Below, in pieces: positions 9,734-20,500 of a stretch of 64,000 nucleotides of DNA (its first letter is position 1; each line of letters starts with the position of its first letter). The stretch is taken from NCBI GenBank assembly GCA_028821455.1, contig JAPPGE010000005.1, forward strand, positions 39,030 to 103,029. Reading direction: 5' to 3'. A program made the position numbers and the translations under genes. The notes beneath the pieces are model-generated. The model was given only the letters and a program-made list of their open reading frames with translations. It had not been told where the DNA came from and searched no databases. The DNA comes from a bacterium. GTDB lineage: Bacteria; Pseudomonadota; Alphaproteobacteria; SP197.

Positions 9734-11533
9734 ATGTTGCATCTCGTTGGTGAGACCATTGACAAGCACCGCGTTCAACATGGCGTGGAGACCGGTAGGC
9801 TCGTCCAGATCATGCGGGGCATTTATGTTGCAGCGGAGGACGACGCCGACGCCATGCTGTTCGATCACGCGCTCCGGATCGCCGCCTACCTCTACCCGAA
9901 CACCTATCTTTGCGGGTCCAGCGCCGAGCGTCTCGCACCAACGCCGGACAGGCGCCTCTTTCTGAGCGGGAGACGCAATGCACGCACACGACTGCGCGAG
10001 CTGGAAATCTTGCAGACGCGCGCGCCTGATGCTCCCGAGACCGAGACCGTTCAGATCACCGACCCGATGGGTGACTTGAGGGTCCGGCGCTCGACACTGC
10101 GATTTCGTTACCTGGAATCCTTCCGTCGGCGCAGTGAAGCCGGCGCTGCCATGCCACTCGACGTGCAGGTGGACATTGCCGCGCGTCTGGTTGAGGCCGC
10201 TGGCGGCCAGCAGGAAGCGATCATCGCGTGCTGGCGATTGGGCGAAGCCAATGGATGGCGAACGGAGGCGGCGCGTGCGGAACAACTCATTGCCACGCCA
10301 CTTCGAGAAGCACCGCCACCGCGGGCAACGCTCCATGTGGGATGGCATGGCGAAAAGACCGGCTCCCTGTCTCATGACGGATCGGCTTGGCAGTGGGAAC
10401 CTGTCGCCACCGAAGGCGCAACGCCGGTTCGAACCGGCCCGCCGGGCCGTTTGCCGCCCTTCATCGAGAGTCTGCTGCCCGAAGGCTGGCTTGAGCGCGT
10501 GTTGAGGCCGAAGTCGGAGCAGGAACGAATATCCGGAAAGCGCTATATGTCGAACATCGTCGTTTCCGGGGACGAGAATGACCTTCAGGCTCTTCCGGCG
10601 GACGTGCTGGAAGGACGGCTCGAGGAGTTTGCGAATGAGGGTGCATTCGTCGGCGGCTACGCCGGTCCAGCACCTTCGTTCGACGAAACGCTGGAAGACC
10701 GCATGGCCGGATTGTATGCGTCGGCAACGATGCCGCGCTTGTCGGGTGTTCAGGTCAAGGCGCCGATGAACCTCTCGCATGACGGCATGCTGCGACCGGC
10801 TCGGGATCAGCGCGCCTTCACGCATATCCTGAAACCGTCGCCGGGCGCCGGCTTCGAAGAGCTTCCCCTGGTTGAAGCGGCATGTCTGGCGGCAGCTCAG
10901 GCTTGCGGATTCGAGACCGCCGCTCACGCGATCGTCACGATGCCGGGCGATTTGCCCGACGCCCTGCTGGTCGAGCGATTCGATATCCGGCAAGGCCGCA
11001 ACGATCGTCGCAAGATTGCAATGGAAGATATGGCGTCCGTTCGCGGGGTCGCGCCCTCGGAAAAGTACGAAGGTTCCATCGAGCAAGTCGCACGGGCGCT
11101 GCGCGGTGTCTCCAGCGACGCACAAGCAGACATCGCTGTGCTGCTGGGTCGGGCCGTGTTCGCCTGGCTCATTGCCGATGGCGACTTTCACCTGAAGAAC
11201 ATGGCTGTCCTGAGGGTTGCGGCGGAAAGTGGACAGAATTTCTCGTCTGTGCGGTTCGCACCGACCTACGATGCCGTGACGACCCGGGCCTTCCCGGGGC
11301 TTGAACAGGACGATCTGGCGCTTTCGCTGGCAGGCAAGAGAAATCGCCTGTTGTCCGGGGACTTCATTCGGGCGGGCGCTACGATGGGCATCGATGCGCA
11401 CCAGGTCCGCGACAGCATCGAGTCTCTGTGTGCCTGTCTGAGTGCCCATCTCGATGGCCTTGAACCCGCTTGCGGACGCGTGGGTCGGGCGCTGGGGATC
11501 TGGCGGCAGAGAATCGAAAGCGTTCGCGACTGA
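9734..11533 (+). CDS. HipA-like kinase fused to an AbiEi-like N-terminal region
   Basis: HipA proteins are Ser/Thr kinases that inactivate targets such as glutamyl-tRNA synthetase and cause dormancy. ATG 9734 is preferred over TTG 9728 because AAGG (9724-9727) then has six bases of spacing. In this 599-residue protein, residues 1 to about 190 resemble AbiEi-type antitoxin/regulator proteins (RLVQIMRGIYV, then YLCGSSAERL, and a NGWRTEAARAEQL end). The HipA N-terminal subdomain follows (PFIESLLPEGW), then HipA_C: VQVKAPM, FTHILKPS near the nucleotide site, a catalytic loop with Asp484, His486, Lys488 and Asn489, and metal-binding Asp513 (PTYDAVTT). There is no hipB-like gene on either side, so the N-terminal region may supply the regulatory part in cis. 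An upstream palindrome supports autoregulation. Confidence 0.85.
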   Translation: MLHLVGETIDKHRVQHGVETGRLVQIMRGIYVAAEDDADAMLFDHALRIAAYLYPNTYLCGSSAERLAPTPDRRLFLSGRRNARTRLRELEILQTRAPDAPETETVQITDPMGDLRVRRSTLRFRYLESFRRRSEAGAAMPLDVQVDIAARLVEAAGGQQEAIIACWRLGEANGWRTEAARAEQLIATPLREAPPPRATLHVGWHGEKTGSLSHDGSAWQWEPVATEGATPVRTGPPGRLPPFIESLLPEGWLERVLRPKSEQERISGKRYMSNIVVSGDENDLQALPADVLEGRLEEFANEGAFVGGYAGPAPSFDETLEDRMAGLYASATMPRLSGVQVKAPMNLSHDGMLRPARDQRAFTHILKPSPGAGFEELPLVEAACLAAAQACGFETAAHAIVTMPGDLPDALLVERFDIRQGRNDRRKIAMEDMASVRGVAPSEKYEGSIEQVARALRGVSSDAQADIAVLLGRAVFAWLIADGDFHLKNMAVLRVAAESGQNFSSVRFAPTYDAVTTRAFPGLEQDDLALSLAGKRNRLLSGDFIRAGATMGIDAHQVRDSIESLCACLSAHLDGLEPACGRVGRALGIWRQRIESVRD

Positions 11534-11784
11534 CGCACGCAGCGCAACCAGACGGCTGAGAGATTGCGTACGGAAATCGTCCGGCACGTCGCAGAAAGGA
11601 AGATGTACAATCCCTCCGCCAGTTCCATGCCTGACGGGAACCGGTGCGACTCCTTGTCCGGATAGATTACCAACCCTACGAATTCCTCCAGAGGTCCGCG
11701 CCAGAATTCTCTTCGAGCCTGGACGCAGATAGGGGTACCGAGGACATGCGAAGCGCGACTTCGACGACAGTGGTTGCCGGGGCT

Positions 11785-12090
11785 TCAGGCCCGGAAGCCC
11801 GCCTGGAACATCAGCCGGATTTCGCCTTCGTCGAGCGGCGTGGGCCCAGTGGTCCCACCATTCCCACTGGCAAGTGGCGTCATGTGCCGCACGTGACGCC
11901 CGATCACGCAGACGAAGCGTAAACGGCCTTCGCGGGTCGCGTCACCGAAGAATGCGGGAACCCGGTTTCCGACGGACTCACCGGGAAAACGGCCGGGAGT
12001 TCCGGTGTGAAGACCACCAGCCGGCTTCCGGGGAGTGGTTCGGCGAATCGAATGCCGGGGTATGTTACGGGCTGATGGAAGTCGGCCGCT
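11785..12090 (-). pseudogene. Possible decayed ORF, unrecognised
   Basis: On the minus strand an open frame ends at the stop 11785-11787 and reads GESVGNRVPAFFGDATREG, then RLRFVCVIGRHVRHMTP and PTPLDEGEIRLMFQAGFRA. A different frame just upstream reads FAEPLPGSRLVVFTPELPAVFPVSP. Both look protein-like, and neither has a convincing start, which suggests one gene broken by a frameshift near 11985. A 7-bp hairpin (11780-11800) overlaps the stop. I cannot name the family. The left boundary is firm and the right one is a guess. The remaining intergenic sequence (11534-11779) shows no gene. Confidence 0.25.
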
Positions 12091-12133
12091 TCATGAGGTC
12101 GCGAGACGGCGCGCAGGAACCCAAACCGGCGTG

Positions 12134-12946
12134 TCAGTCTCCGGTGAGGCCGAGTACGTCCTCCATGCCGTAGAGGCCGGCGGGGCGCTTGTGGAGCCAC
12201 CGGGCGGCCGTGATGGCGCCACGCACGAAGATGACCCGGTCGCTGGCGCGATGGCCGATCTCGATGCGCTCGCCGGGGGCGAGAAACATTACCTGATGTT
12301 CGCCGACGACATCACCGCCCCTCATGGCGGCCATGCCGATGGCGCCGCGCCGGCGCGCGCCGGTGATACCGTCGCGGCCCCGGTCGGCCACCTCGTCGAG
12401 GGCGACACCGCGCCCCTTCGCGGCGGCCTCGGCCAGCATCAGCGCCGTGCCCGAGGGCGCGTCCACCTTGTGTCGGTGATGGGTCTCGACCACTTCGATA
12501 TCGAACTCCTCGTCAAGTGCGGCGGCGACTTTCCTTGTGATGCCGAGGAGAAGGTTGACCCCGAGGCTCATGTTCCCGGCGCTGACGATCGCGGCCGTGC
12601 GGGACGCTTCGGCAATCACCGCACGCGCGGAAGCATCGAGACCGGTGGTTCCCGCCACGAGACCCTTGCCCGTGGCTGCCGCCACGCGGGCATTGGCAAC
12701 GGTGGCCGCGGGCGATGAGAAATCGATGACGACATCGCAGGACGCAAACAGGGCCTCGGCGCTGTCGACGACGGTGACGCCGAGAGTTCCGGCCCCGGCG
12801 ACCTCGCCGGCATCCCGGCCGATGGCGTCGCTCGATGGATGCTCGCTGGCCGACGCCACCACGATGTCGTCGCGTTCGCTGATCACCTGCACGAGCATCC
12901 TGCCCACGCGTCCCGATGAACCCGAGATTCCTGCATGCACGGTCAT
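12134..12946 (-). CDS. dapB: 4-hydroxy-tetrahydrodipicolinate reductase
   Basis: DapB reduces hydroxy-tetrahydrodipicolinate with NAD(P)H in lysine and meso-diaminopimelate synthesis, which feeds peptidoglycan. The 270-residue protein has the Rossmann motif GSSGRVGRM near the N-terminus and VIDFSSP and GTTGL around residues 73-102. The family signature E-T-H156-H157-R-H-K160-V-D-A-P-S-G-T holds the catalytic His157 and Lys160. Length is typical. It is the last gene of the minus-strand dnaK-dnaJ-dapB run, 19 bases after dnaJ, a linkage seen in other Alphaproteobacteria, so it is probably read from the heat-shock promoter at least in part. Confidence 0.96.
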   Translation of the reverse strand: MTVHAGISGSSGRVGRMLVQVISERDDIVVASASEHPSSDAIGRDAGEVAGAGTLGVTVVDSAEALFASCDVVIDFSSPAATVANARVAAATGKGLVAGTTGLDASARAVIAEASRTAAIVSAGNMSLGVNLLLGITRKVAAALDEEFDIEVVETHHRHKVDAPSGTALMLAEAAAKGRGVALDEVADRGRDGITGARRRGAIGMAAMRGGDVVGEHQVMFLAPGERIEIGHRASDRVIFVRGAITAARWLHKRPAGLYGMEDVLGLTGD

Positions 12947-12965
12947 GGACCCCTCCTGGCTGTTG

Positions 12966-14093
12966 TCAATCGGTCAGATTCTGCCAGAAGTCCCTGACGC
13001 GCGAGAAAAATCCTTCCGTCTCGGGGTTGTGCCTTCCCGAATGGCCGGCCGCGTCGAATTCCCTGAGCAACTCCTTCTGCCGTGAGTTCAGGTTGACCGG
13101 AGTCTCGACCACGGTTTCGATGATCATGTCGCCACGGTGGGAACCGCGCACTTCCTTCATTCCCTTGCCGCGCAGGCGGAACTGGCGGCCGGTCTGAGTT
13201 CCAGGGGGAATGGCTATCCGCGCGCGCGTGCCTTCGATGGTCGGAATGTCCACGTCCCTGCCCAGGGCCGCGGAGGTGATGGAAATCGGCACACGGCAGT
13301 AGACCGTGCCCCCCTCGCGCTGGAAGAAGGGGTGCGGCTCGATGGAGACTATGATGTAGAGATCGCCCGGAGGGCCACCACGCACACCGGCCTCTCCCTT
13401 GCCCGAGAGGCGGATGCGCATGCCATCCTCGATGCCGGGGGGAATCGTGACGCTGAGCGTCGATTCCCTGTGCACGCGGCCCGAGCCCGAACACGCCGTG
13501 CAGGGATCGCGGATGACCCGCCCGGCTCCGCCACAGGCCGGACACGTCCTTTCAATCGAGAAGAACCCTTGCTGCGTGCGTACCTTGCCGTAGCCCGAAC
13601 ACGTGCCGCACGAGGTGGTCGCATCGGGATCCTGCGCGCCGCTGCCACCGCATGCCTGGCAGGACACGCTGGTCGGCACGCGAACATCCGCCTGCTTGCC
13701 GGAGAATGCCTCCTCGAGCGTGATCTCCATGTCGTGGCGGAGATCCGCGCCCTGCATGCCGCCGCCACGGCGGCGGCGGCCACCGCCGCCGAAATTGCCG
13801 AAGAGGTCGTCGAAGACATCGGCGAAGCTGCTGGCGAAGTCATGACCCTGGCCCACTCCCATGGAGCCGTCAAACGCCGCATGCCCGAACCTGTCGTAGG
13901 CCGCACGCTTCTGCGTGTCCTTGAGAACCTCGTAGGCTTCGTTGACCTCCCTGAACCTGACCTCCGCAGCGGCATCACCGGCATTGCGGTCAGGATGGTA
14001 CTTCATCGCAAGCTTGCGATACGCCTTCTTGATGGTGCTCTCGTCGGCATCCCGAGCGACACCGAGCACATCGTAGAAATCCTGTTCCGCCAT
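12966..14093 (-). CDS. dnaJ: Chaperone DnaJ (Hsp40)
   Basis: DnaJ delivers unfolded proteins to DnaK and stimulates its ATPase. The 375-residue product has the full type I layout: a J domain with HPD at 33-35, a Gly/Phe-rich linker (about 76-115) including an unusual RRRRGGG run, and four CxxCxGxG zinc repeats ([32 protein letters not shown]). A C-terminal substrate-binding region follows. It starts 23 bases after dnaK ends and belongs to the same transcript. Confidence 0.97.
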   Translation of the reverse strand: MAEQDFYDVLGVARDADESTIKKAYRKLAMKYHPDRNAGDAAAEVRFREVNEAYEVLKDTQKRAAYDRFGHAAFDGSMGVGQGHDFASSFADVFDDLFGNFGGGGRRRRGGGMQGADLRHDMEITLEEAFSGKQADVRVPTSVSCQACGGSGAQDPDATTSCGTCSGYGKVRTQQGFFSIERTCPACGGAGRVIRDPCTACSGSGRVHRESTLSVTIPPGIEDGMRIRLSGKGEAGVRGGPPGDLYIIVSIEPHPFFQREGGTVYCRVPISITSAALGRDVDIPTIEGTRARIAIPPGTQTGRQFRLRGKGMKEVRGSHRGDMIIETVVETPVNLNSRQKELLREFDAAGHSGRHNPETEGFFSRVRDFWQNLTD

Positions 14094-14116
14094 GACCCTG
14101 GCTCGTGTCGTGGCGG

Positions 14117-16015
<1,899 letters not shown>

Positions 16016-16113
16016 GACGTCAATTCCCCAAAGGTCCGGCGGGTCGGTGTCGAAGCCCGGCTCCCGGCGCTCCGCAATGATCCCCTGGTCCTCATGTCGT
16101 TGTGATGGTTGAG

Positions 16114-16141
16114 ATATAGGTCTCGCCGGCCCGCCCGCAAG
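16114..16141 (-). promoter_or_regulatory. RpoH (sigma-32) heat-shock promoter of dnaK
   Basis: On the minus strand CTTG (16141-16138), a 17-base spacer and CCTATAT (16120-16114) match the alphaproteobacterial RpoH consensus (CTTG, 17-18 bases, CYTATnT). Transcription would start near 16107, leaving a leader of about 90 bases before dnaK. No CIRCE element is present here, so control is likely through sigma-32 alone. Confidence 0.75.
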
Positions 16142-16177
16142 ACGCTGGGCCCTTCCTCAGGGCAGAGGGCCGGGTCT

Positions 16178-16768
16178 TCACGTCTGATCGTCCGCCGGCG
16201 CCTTCGCCACGCCTACCATTGCCGGCCGAAGCAGACGATCGTGTATCGTGTAGCCGACACGCATGACCTGCATGACGTGCCCGGCCGCGACATCGGCGCT
16301 CTCCAACTCGAACATCGCCTGGTGAAGATTGGGATCGAAGGGCGCACCCATGGCTTCGACGGGACGGATCCCGTGCCGTTCGAGAATGCTTGCGAACTCC
16401 TTGAGTGTCATCTCGACACCTTCGATGAGTCCCTTGCTCCCATCATCCTTGCGCGCCTCGTCAGTGACGTACTCCAGGGCCCGCGCCAGGTTGTCGGCGA
16501 CCGCCAGCACATCTCCGGAAAACTGCCGCGTGGCGAACTTTCTCGCATCATCGACATCCTTGAGGGAGCGCTTCCTGATGTTCTCCGTCTCGGCCGCCGC
16601 CCGCAGCAGGCGATCCTTCAGATCCGACACCTCCTCCTCAAGTTCGGCGATCCGGGCTTCCTGATCGTCGATCTCCGCGTCGGCGGCGGCTTCTTCCGCT
16701 TCCGCCGCCTCGACTTCGTCGCAGCACTCTGCGGCCTCGTCGGCTTTTGTTTCGGGTGTGCTTGTCAT
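16178..16768 (-). CDS. grpE: Nucleotide exchange factor GrpE
   Basis: GrpE is the homodimeric exchange factor that releases ADP from DnaK and acts as a thermosensor. The start at 16768 (MTSTPETK) is chosen because AGGAAGG lies directly upstream. The ATG at 16801 overlaps the hrcA stop but has no ribosome-binding site. The 196-residue protein has an acidic disordered N-terminus, a long coiled coil (about 35-80, EARIAELEEEVSDLKDRLLR), and the conserved C-terminal beta-wing with GVEMTLKEF and PFDPNLHQAMFE. It follows hrcA in the same operon. Confidence 0.95.
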   Translation of the reverse strand: MTSTPETKADEAAECCDEVEAAEAEEAAADAEIDDQEARIAELEEEVSDLKDRLLRAAAETENIRKRSLKDVDDARKFATRQFSGDVLAVADNLARALEYVTDEARKDDGSKGLIEGVEMTLKEFASILERHGIRPVEAMGAPFDPNLHQAMFELESADVAAGHVMQVMRVGYTIHDRLLRPAMVGVAKAPADDQT

Positions 16769-16800
16769 CTTTCCTTCCTGTTTGCCTCCAGGTGCGGTCA

Positions 16801-17880
16801 TCAACCCAGCAGGCGGCCGACAACCCGCGCCGTGTAGTCCACCATGGGAATGATCCGGGCGTAGTTCATGCGGGTCGGGCCGATGACGCCCAGGGTGCCG
16901 ATGAAGCGTCGCGATGCATCGGTGACCGGTGCCACGATGGTGGCGCAACCCGACAGGCGGAAAAGATCGTTGTCGGCGCCAATGAAGATGCTGACACCGT
17001 CTGCGTCCTGGGTGAGGTCGATGAGCTGCATCATGTGCCGCGCCTGGTCGAGCTTGTCGAGCAGGTCGCGAATGCGCTCGAGATCGTCCATGGCCTTGAT
17101 GTCGTCGAGCAGGTTGGCCTGTCCCCGGACGATCAGCATGGCGCCGTCATCGTCGGCACGGTCTCCCGTCCAGGTCGCGATACCGGCCTCCACGACCCGC
17201 CTTGACAGGGTGTCGAGCTCCGCTTCATGGAGATCGAGTTCTCGGGTGATCTCGTCAACCGCCTCGGCAAACGTCCTTCCCGCGAGCCGAGCCGAAAGAT
17301 AGTTGCCAGCGCGCACCAGGGTCGACGGCGTCACCCCGGAGGGAAGCTGGATGATGCGATTCTCCACCATGCCGTTCTCGTGGACGACGATGACGAGGGC
17401 CCGGTCGGCGGTCAGGGACACGAACTCGATGTGGCGGTAGGGCGTGTCCATCTTCGGAGCCACGACAACACCGGCATGGCGCGTGAGGTCCGAAAGAAGA
17501 TTGGTCGCTGCCTCAAGGACCTCCTCGTAGTTGCGGCCCGCTTCCTGACAAGCCGCAACGATCGCCGCGCGGTCCTCGCCGGAAGGGTCCCCGACCTCCA
17601 GGAGGGCCTCGACAAAGAGTCGTAGCCCGAGATCGGTGGGCTGGCGACCGGCGCTTGTGTGAGGGGCGGCGATGAGGCCGGCATCCTCGAGGTCCGACAT
17701 GATGTTGCGCACCGACGTGGCCGACAGCGTGCTCGGGAACTTGCGTGCGATCGAACGCGAGCCGACGGGCTCCCCCGTGCGGACAAACTCGTCCACCAGG
17801 ATACTGAGGATCTTGCGTGACCGGCTGTCGAGTTCCTGAATCACAAGGCCCGCCGTGAGCGAAGAGTGCCGCTGCCGCAA
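16801..17880 (-). CDS. hrcA: Heat-inducible transcription repressor HrcA
   Basis: HrcA represses chaperone genes by binding CIRCE elements and is itself kept active by GroEL. The protein has the N-terminal winged helix (RSRKILSILVDEFVRTGEPVGSR, TSVRNIMSDLEDAGLI) and the HrcA regulatory domain ending GPTRMNYARIIPMVDYTA. The longest frame starts at TTG 17880. A GTG at 17844 (giving MIQELDSRSRK) fits the family N-terminus better, so the true start is uncertain. No CIRCE sequence (TTAGCACTC-N9-GAGTGCTAA) was found upstream of hrcA or dnaK; in many Alphaproteobacteria CIRCE occurs only at groESL, which is outside the window. It is divergent from rph, as in many relatives. Confidence 0.94.
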   Translation of the reverse strand: MRQRHSSLTAGLVIQELDSRSRKILSILVDEFVRTGEPVGSRSIARKFPSTLSATSVRNIMSDLEDAGLIAAPHTSAGRQPTDLGLRLFVEALLEVGDPSGEDRAAIVAACQEAGRNYEEVLEAATNLLSDLTRHAGVVVAPKMDTPYRHIEFVSLTADRALVIVVHENGMVENRIIQLPSGVTPSTLVRAGNYLSARLAGRTFAEAVDEITRELDLHEAELDTLSRRVVEAGIATWTGDRADDDGAMLIVRGQANLLDDIKAMDDLERIRDLLDKLDQARHMMQLIDLTQDADGVSIFIGADNDLFRLSGCATIVAPVTDASRRFIGTLGVIGPTRMNYARIIPMVDYTARVVGRLLG

Positions 17881-17944
17881 TCGACAGCTGAGGCGGAGGA
17901 CATTCCGCCGCTGTCCATGTAGGAACTGATGTCCCTGAATTCAA

Positions 17945-17968
17945 TGTGTTCCGGGGGCCCCGGACACA
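17945..17968. promoter_or_regulatory. Inverted repeat between divergent hrcA and rph
   Basis: TGTGTTCCGGGG (17945-17956) and CCCCGGACACA (17958-17968) form an 11-bp inverted repeat with one bulged T and a single central base. The almost loop-free form suits a protein-binding palindrome in DNA better than an RNA hairpin. It lies about 65 bases from each gene start. Function is inferred from position only. Confidence 0.35.
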
Positions 17969-18027
17969 CTTCCCAAGATCGACGCCAAGGTCTAGTTTGC
18001 GGGTCCACAGCATTCTCTTGCCATGCC

Positions 18028-18750
18028 ATGACCCGACCTTCCGGCCGCGCTGCCGATGAGCTGCGCACGATTGAACTCCACACCGGTGCCGCGCGACACG
18101 CGGAGGGCTCCTGCATGGTGCGTTTCGGTCATACCCGGGTGCTGTGCACCGCCTCTCTCGAAGGCCGCGTTCCGGTGTGGATGAGGGGTCAGGGTCGCGG
18201 CTGGGTCACCGCGGAGTACGGCATGCTGCCGCGCTCCACCCACTCTCGCACCGTGCGCGAGGCGTCGCGCGGCAGGCAGTCCGGCCGGACTCTCGAGATT
18301 CAGCGCCTCATCGGCCGCAGTCTGAGGGCTGTGATCGATCCTGCAAAGCTGGGCGAACGCCAGTTCATCGTCGACTGCGACGTCATCGAGGCCGACGGCG
18401 GCACCCGCACGGCGGCCATCACGGGAGCGTATGTGGCGCTCCGCCAGGCCATCGATGTCGTCCTTCCCGGTCACGGGCAGGATGCCCGGCCGGTGATCGG
18501 CATGGTGGCGGCCGTATCCTGCGGAATCGTTGGCGGTGTCGCGGTTCTCGATCTCGACTACGAGGAGGATTCTTCGGCCGAGGCCGACGCCAACTTCGTG
18601 ATGACGGACACGGGCACCATCATCGAGATCCAGACGACCGCCGAGAGAAAGGCCTTCACCCGCGACCAGTTCGACCAGCTGTTCGATCTCGCCAGGGATG
18701 GTATCGACCACATCGTCGGACTGCAGCGATCGGCACTGGGAACGGGTTGA
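18028..18750 (+). CDS. rph: Ribonuclease PH
   Basis: RNase PH is a phosphate-dependent 3'-5' exoribonuclease that trims tRNA precursors. ATG 18028 gives [13 protein letters not shown], the standard family N-terminus; the frame extends further upstream but without homology. The 240-residue protein has [31 protein letters not shown] core motifs, the RNA-binding RSLRAVID and the active-site stretch [20 protein letters not shown]. It ends in SALG. Its TGA overlaps the next ATG (TGATG at 18748-18752), so rph, rdgB and hemW are translationally coupled. Confidence 0.97.
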   Translation: MTRPSGRAADELRTIELHTGAARHAEGSCMVRFGHTRVLCTASLEGRVPVWMRGQGRGWVTAEYGMLPRSTHSRTVREASRGRQSGRTLEIQRLIGRSLRAVIDPAKLGERQFIVDCDVIEADGGTRTAAITGAYVALRQAIDVVLPGHGQDARPVIGMVAAVSCGIVGGVAVLDLDYEEDSSAEADANFVMTDTGTIIEIQTTAERKAFTRDQFDQLFDLARDGIDHIVGLQRSALGTG

Positions 18751-19334
18751 TGGCGCTTCCGCCACACCTCGTCATTGCCAGCCACAATGCCGGCAAGGTG
18801 GCGGAGATTGCCGATCTCCTGCACGGTCTCGATGTCCGCGTGACGGGTGCCGGCGAACTGGGCCTTGCCGTCCCGGAGGAGACCGGGGAGACCTTTGCAG
18901 CCAACGCGCTGCTGAAGGCCAAAAGCGCCACGCAGGCAACGGGCCTGCCGGCGCTGGCCGACGATTCCGGCCTTGCTGTCGCCGCGCTCGACGGTGCACC
19001 GGGGATCCACTCCGCCCGTTGGGCGGGGGAGACCCGCGACTTTGCCGCCGCCATCGTCCGGCTCGAGCGTCTCCTCGCCGGAGTGCCGACGCCCGATGCC
19101 GCCTTCCACTGTGTTCTGGCCCTTGCCTGGCCGGACGGAACAAGCTGCACATTCTCCGGCGTGGTCGAGGGAGCGCTCACCTTTCCGCCGAGGGGAACGA
19201 ACGGGTTCGGCTATGATCCCGTCTTCGTGCCCGCCGGGGATGTCCTGACCTATGGCGAGATGTCGATGACCGGAAAGATGGCCACCAACCATCGCGCCCG
19301 TGCCTTCCGCGCGCTCTTGGCAGCGTTGGCATGA
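18750..19334 (+). CDS. rdgB: XTP/dITP diphosphatase (HAM1/RdgB family)
   Basis: This house-cleaning enzyme hydrolyses dITP, ITP and XTP to monophosphates and so keeps deaminated purines out of nucleic acids. The 194-residue product has the Ham1 motifs: SHNAGKVAEI at the start, ADDSGLAV with the catalytic Asp, GAPGIHSARWAG, and TNGFGYDPVF near the C-terminus. The start ATG overlaps the rph stop, and its own stop overlaps hemW (ATGA at 19331-19334). Confidence 0.97.
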   Translation: MALPPHLVIASHNAGKVAEIADLLHGLDVRVTGAGELGLAVPEETGETFAANALLKAKSATQATGLPALADDSGLAVAALDGAPGIHSARWAGETRDFAAAIVRLERLLAGVPTPDAAFHCVLALAWPDGTSCTFSGVVEGALTFPPRGTNGFGYDPVFVPAGDVLTYGEMSMTGKMATNHRARAFRALLAALA

Positions 19335-20488
19335 CCGCTGCCCCGGGATTCGGGGTCTATGTTCACTGGCCCTTCTGTCAGTCGAAGTGTCCCTACTGCG
19401 ATTTCAACAGCCATGTGCGAACCACCATCGACGAGGCGTCATGGAGCCGTGCGCTGACGCGTGAAATCGCCTTCATGGCCTCCCTGGCGCAGGGGCGTGA
19501 GGTAACGAGCGTCTTCTTCGGCGGCGGAACACCGTCACTCATGGCGCCGGCGACGGTCGAGGCGGTCCTCTCGGCGATCGCCGGTCACTGGACCACCGGG
19601 CCAGACGTTGAGGTAACCCTGGAGGCGAACCCGGGCTCATCGGACGCCAGCCGCTTTGCCTGCTACCGCAACGCCGGCATCAACCGTATCTCGATCGGCG
19701 TTCAGGCTCTCGACGACGTTGCGCTGCGGGCACTCGGGCGACTCCATGACGTTGCCGATGCCCGCGCTGCCATCGCGGCCGGACGACGCACCTTCGATCG
19801 CCTCTCGTTCGATCTCATCTATGGCCGCAGCGGCCAGACCGTCCCCGGCTGGCGCGACGAACTGGCCGGAGCGCTCGCCCTGGGCGCCGACCACCTGTCG
19901 CTCTACCAGCTCACCATTGAGGCCGGCACCCGGTTTGCAACGCTGGCAGCGCGCGGCGACCTCGTCCTTCCGCCTGCCGATGCGCGGGCCGACATGCGCG
20001 ACGTCACTCAGGATCTTGCCTCGCAGGCAGGTTTGCCGGCCTACGAGATTTCCAATCACGCGCGGCCGGGAGAGGAGTGTCGCCACAATCTCGTCTACTG
20101 GCGCTCCGGCGAATGGATCGGTGTCGGTCCCGGCGCCTGCGGCCGCCTCGACTCCGCACCCGGGGTCAGCATCGAGCGGCGCCAGGAACGGCGTCCGGAG
20201 ACCTGGCTGGCGCGCGTCCACGAACACGGTCACGCGACCCGCGAGAAGGAAACGGTGAAGGGGACGGAGCGCTTGCGGGAAGTGCTCATGATGGGGTTGC
20301 GCCTCACAGCGGGCCTCGATGGGGACGACCTCGTCCGCGCGGCCGGTCCTGACTGGTCCCACCGCCTGGACGCGGCGGCGCTTGACACCCTGATCGACGC
20401 CGGCTTCCTCTGCCGCCGCAACGGCGGTCTCGCCGCGACACCCCGCGGTCACGATGTCCTCAACGCCGTCCTGGAAAGGCTGCTGTAG
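19331..20488 (+). CDS. hemW: Radical SAM heme chaperone HemW
   Basis: HemW binds heme and inserts it into respiratory enzymes; it is often misannotated as coproporphyrinogen oxidase. The 385-residue protein has the radical SAM triad at Cys16, Cys20 and Cys23 in FCQSKCPYCDF, with the VYVHWPFC N-terminus typical of HemW. Other motifs are FFGGGTPSLM, EANPGSSD and the HemW C-terminal wing. HemN would have a longer N-terminus and an extra cysteine. It is the last gene of the rph-rdgB-hemW operon and ends 12 bases from the convergent LppC-like gene. Confidence 0.93.
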   Translation: MTAAPGFGVYVHWPFCQSKCPYCDFNSHVRTTIDEASWSRALTREIAFMASLAQGREVTSVFFGGGTPSLMAPATVEAVLSAIAGHWTTGPDVEVTLEANPGSSDASRFACYRNAGINRISIGVQALDDVALRALGRLHDVADARAAIAAGRRTFDRLSFDLIYGRSGQTVPGWRDELAGALALGADHLSLYQLTIEAGTRFATLAARGDLVLPPADARADMRDVTQDLASQAGLPAYEISNHARPGEECRHNLVYWRSGEWIGVGPGACGRLDSAPGVSIERRQERRPETWLARVHEHGHATREKETVKGTERLREVLMMGLRLTAGLDGDDLVRAAGPDWSHRLDAAALDTLIDAGFLCRRNGGLAATPRGHDVLNAVLERLL

Positions 20489-20500
20489 AAGCGGAGCGCC

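Noticed and set aside
9707..11587. Minus-strand frame of 626 codons opposite the HipA-like gene
   Set aside because: HipA-like catalytic motifs on the plus strand are complete; the antisense frame is a shadow.
16016..16177. Possible grpE terminator (GGCCCT/AGGGCC hairpin)
   Set aside because: Only six pairs, a large loop and no T-run; it could be chance in GC-rich sequence.
17881..18027. CIRCE element or RpoH promoter upstream of hrcA
   Set aside because: No GCACTC-N9-GAGTGC pair and no CTTG followed at 17 bases by CCTATAT-like sequence.
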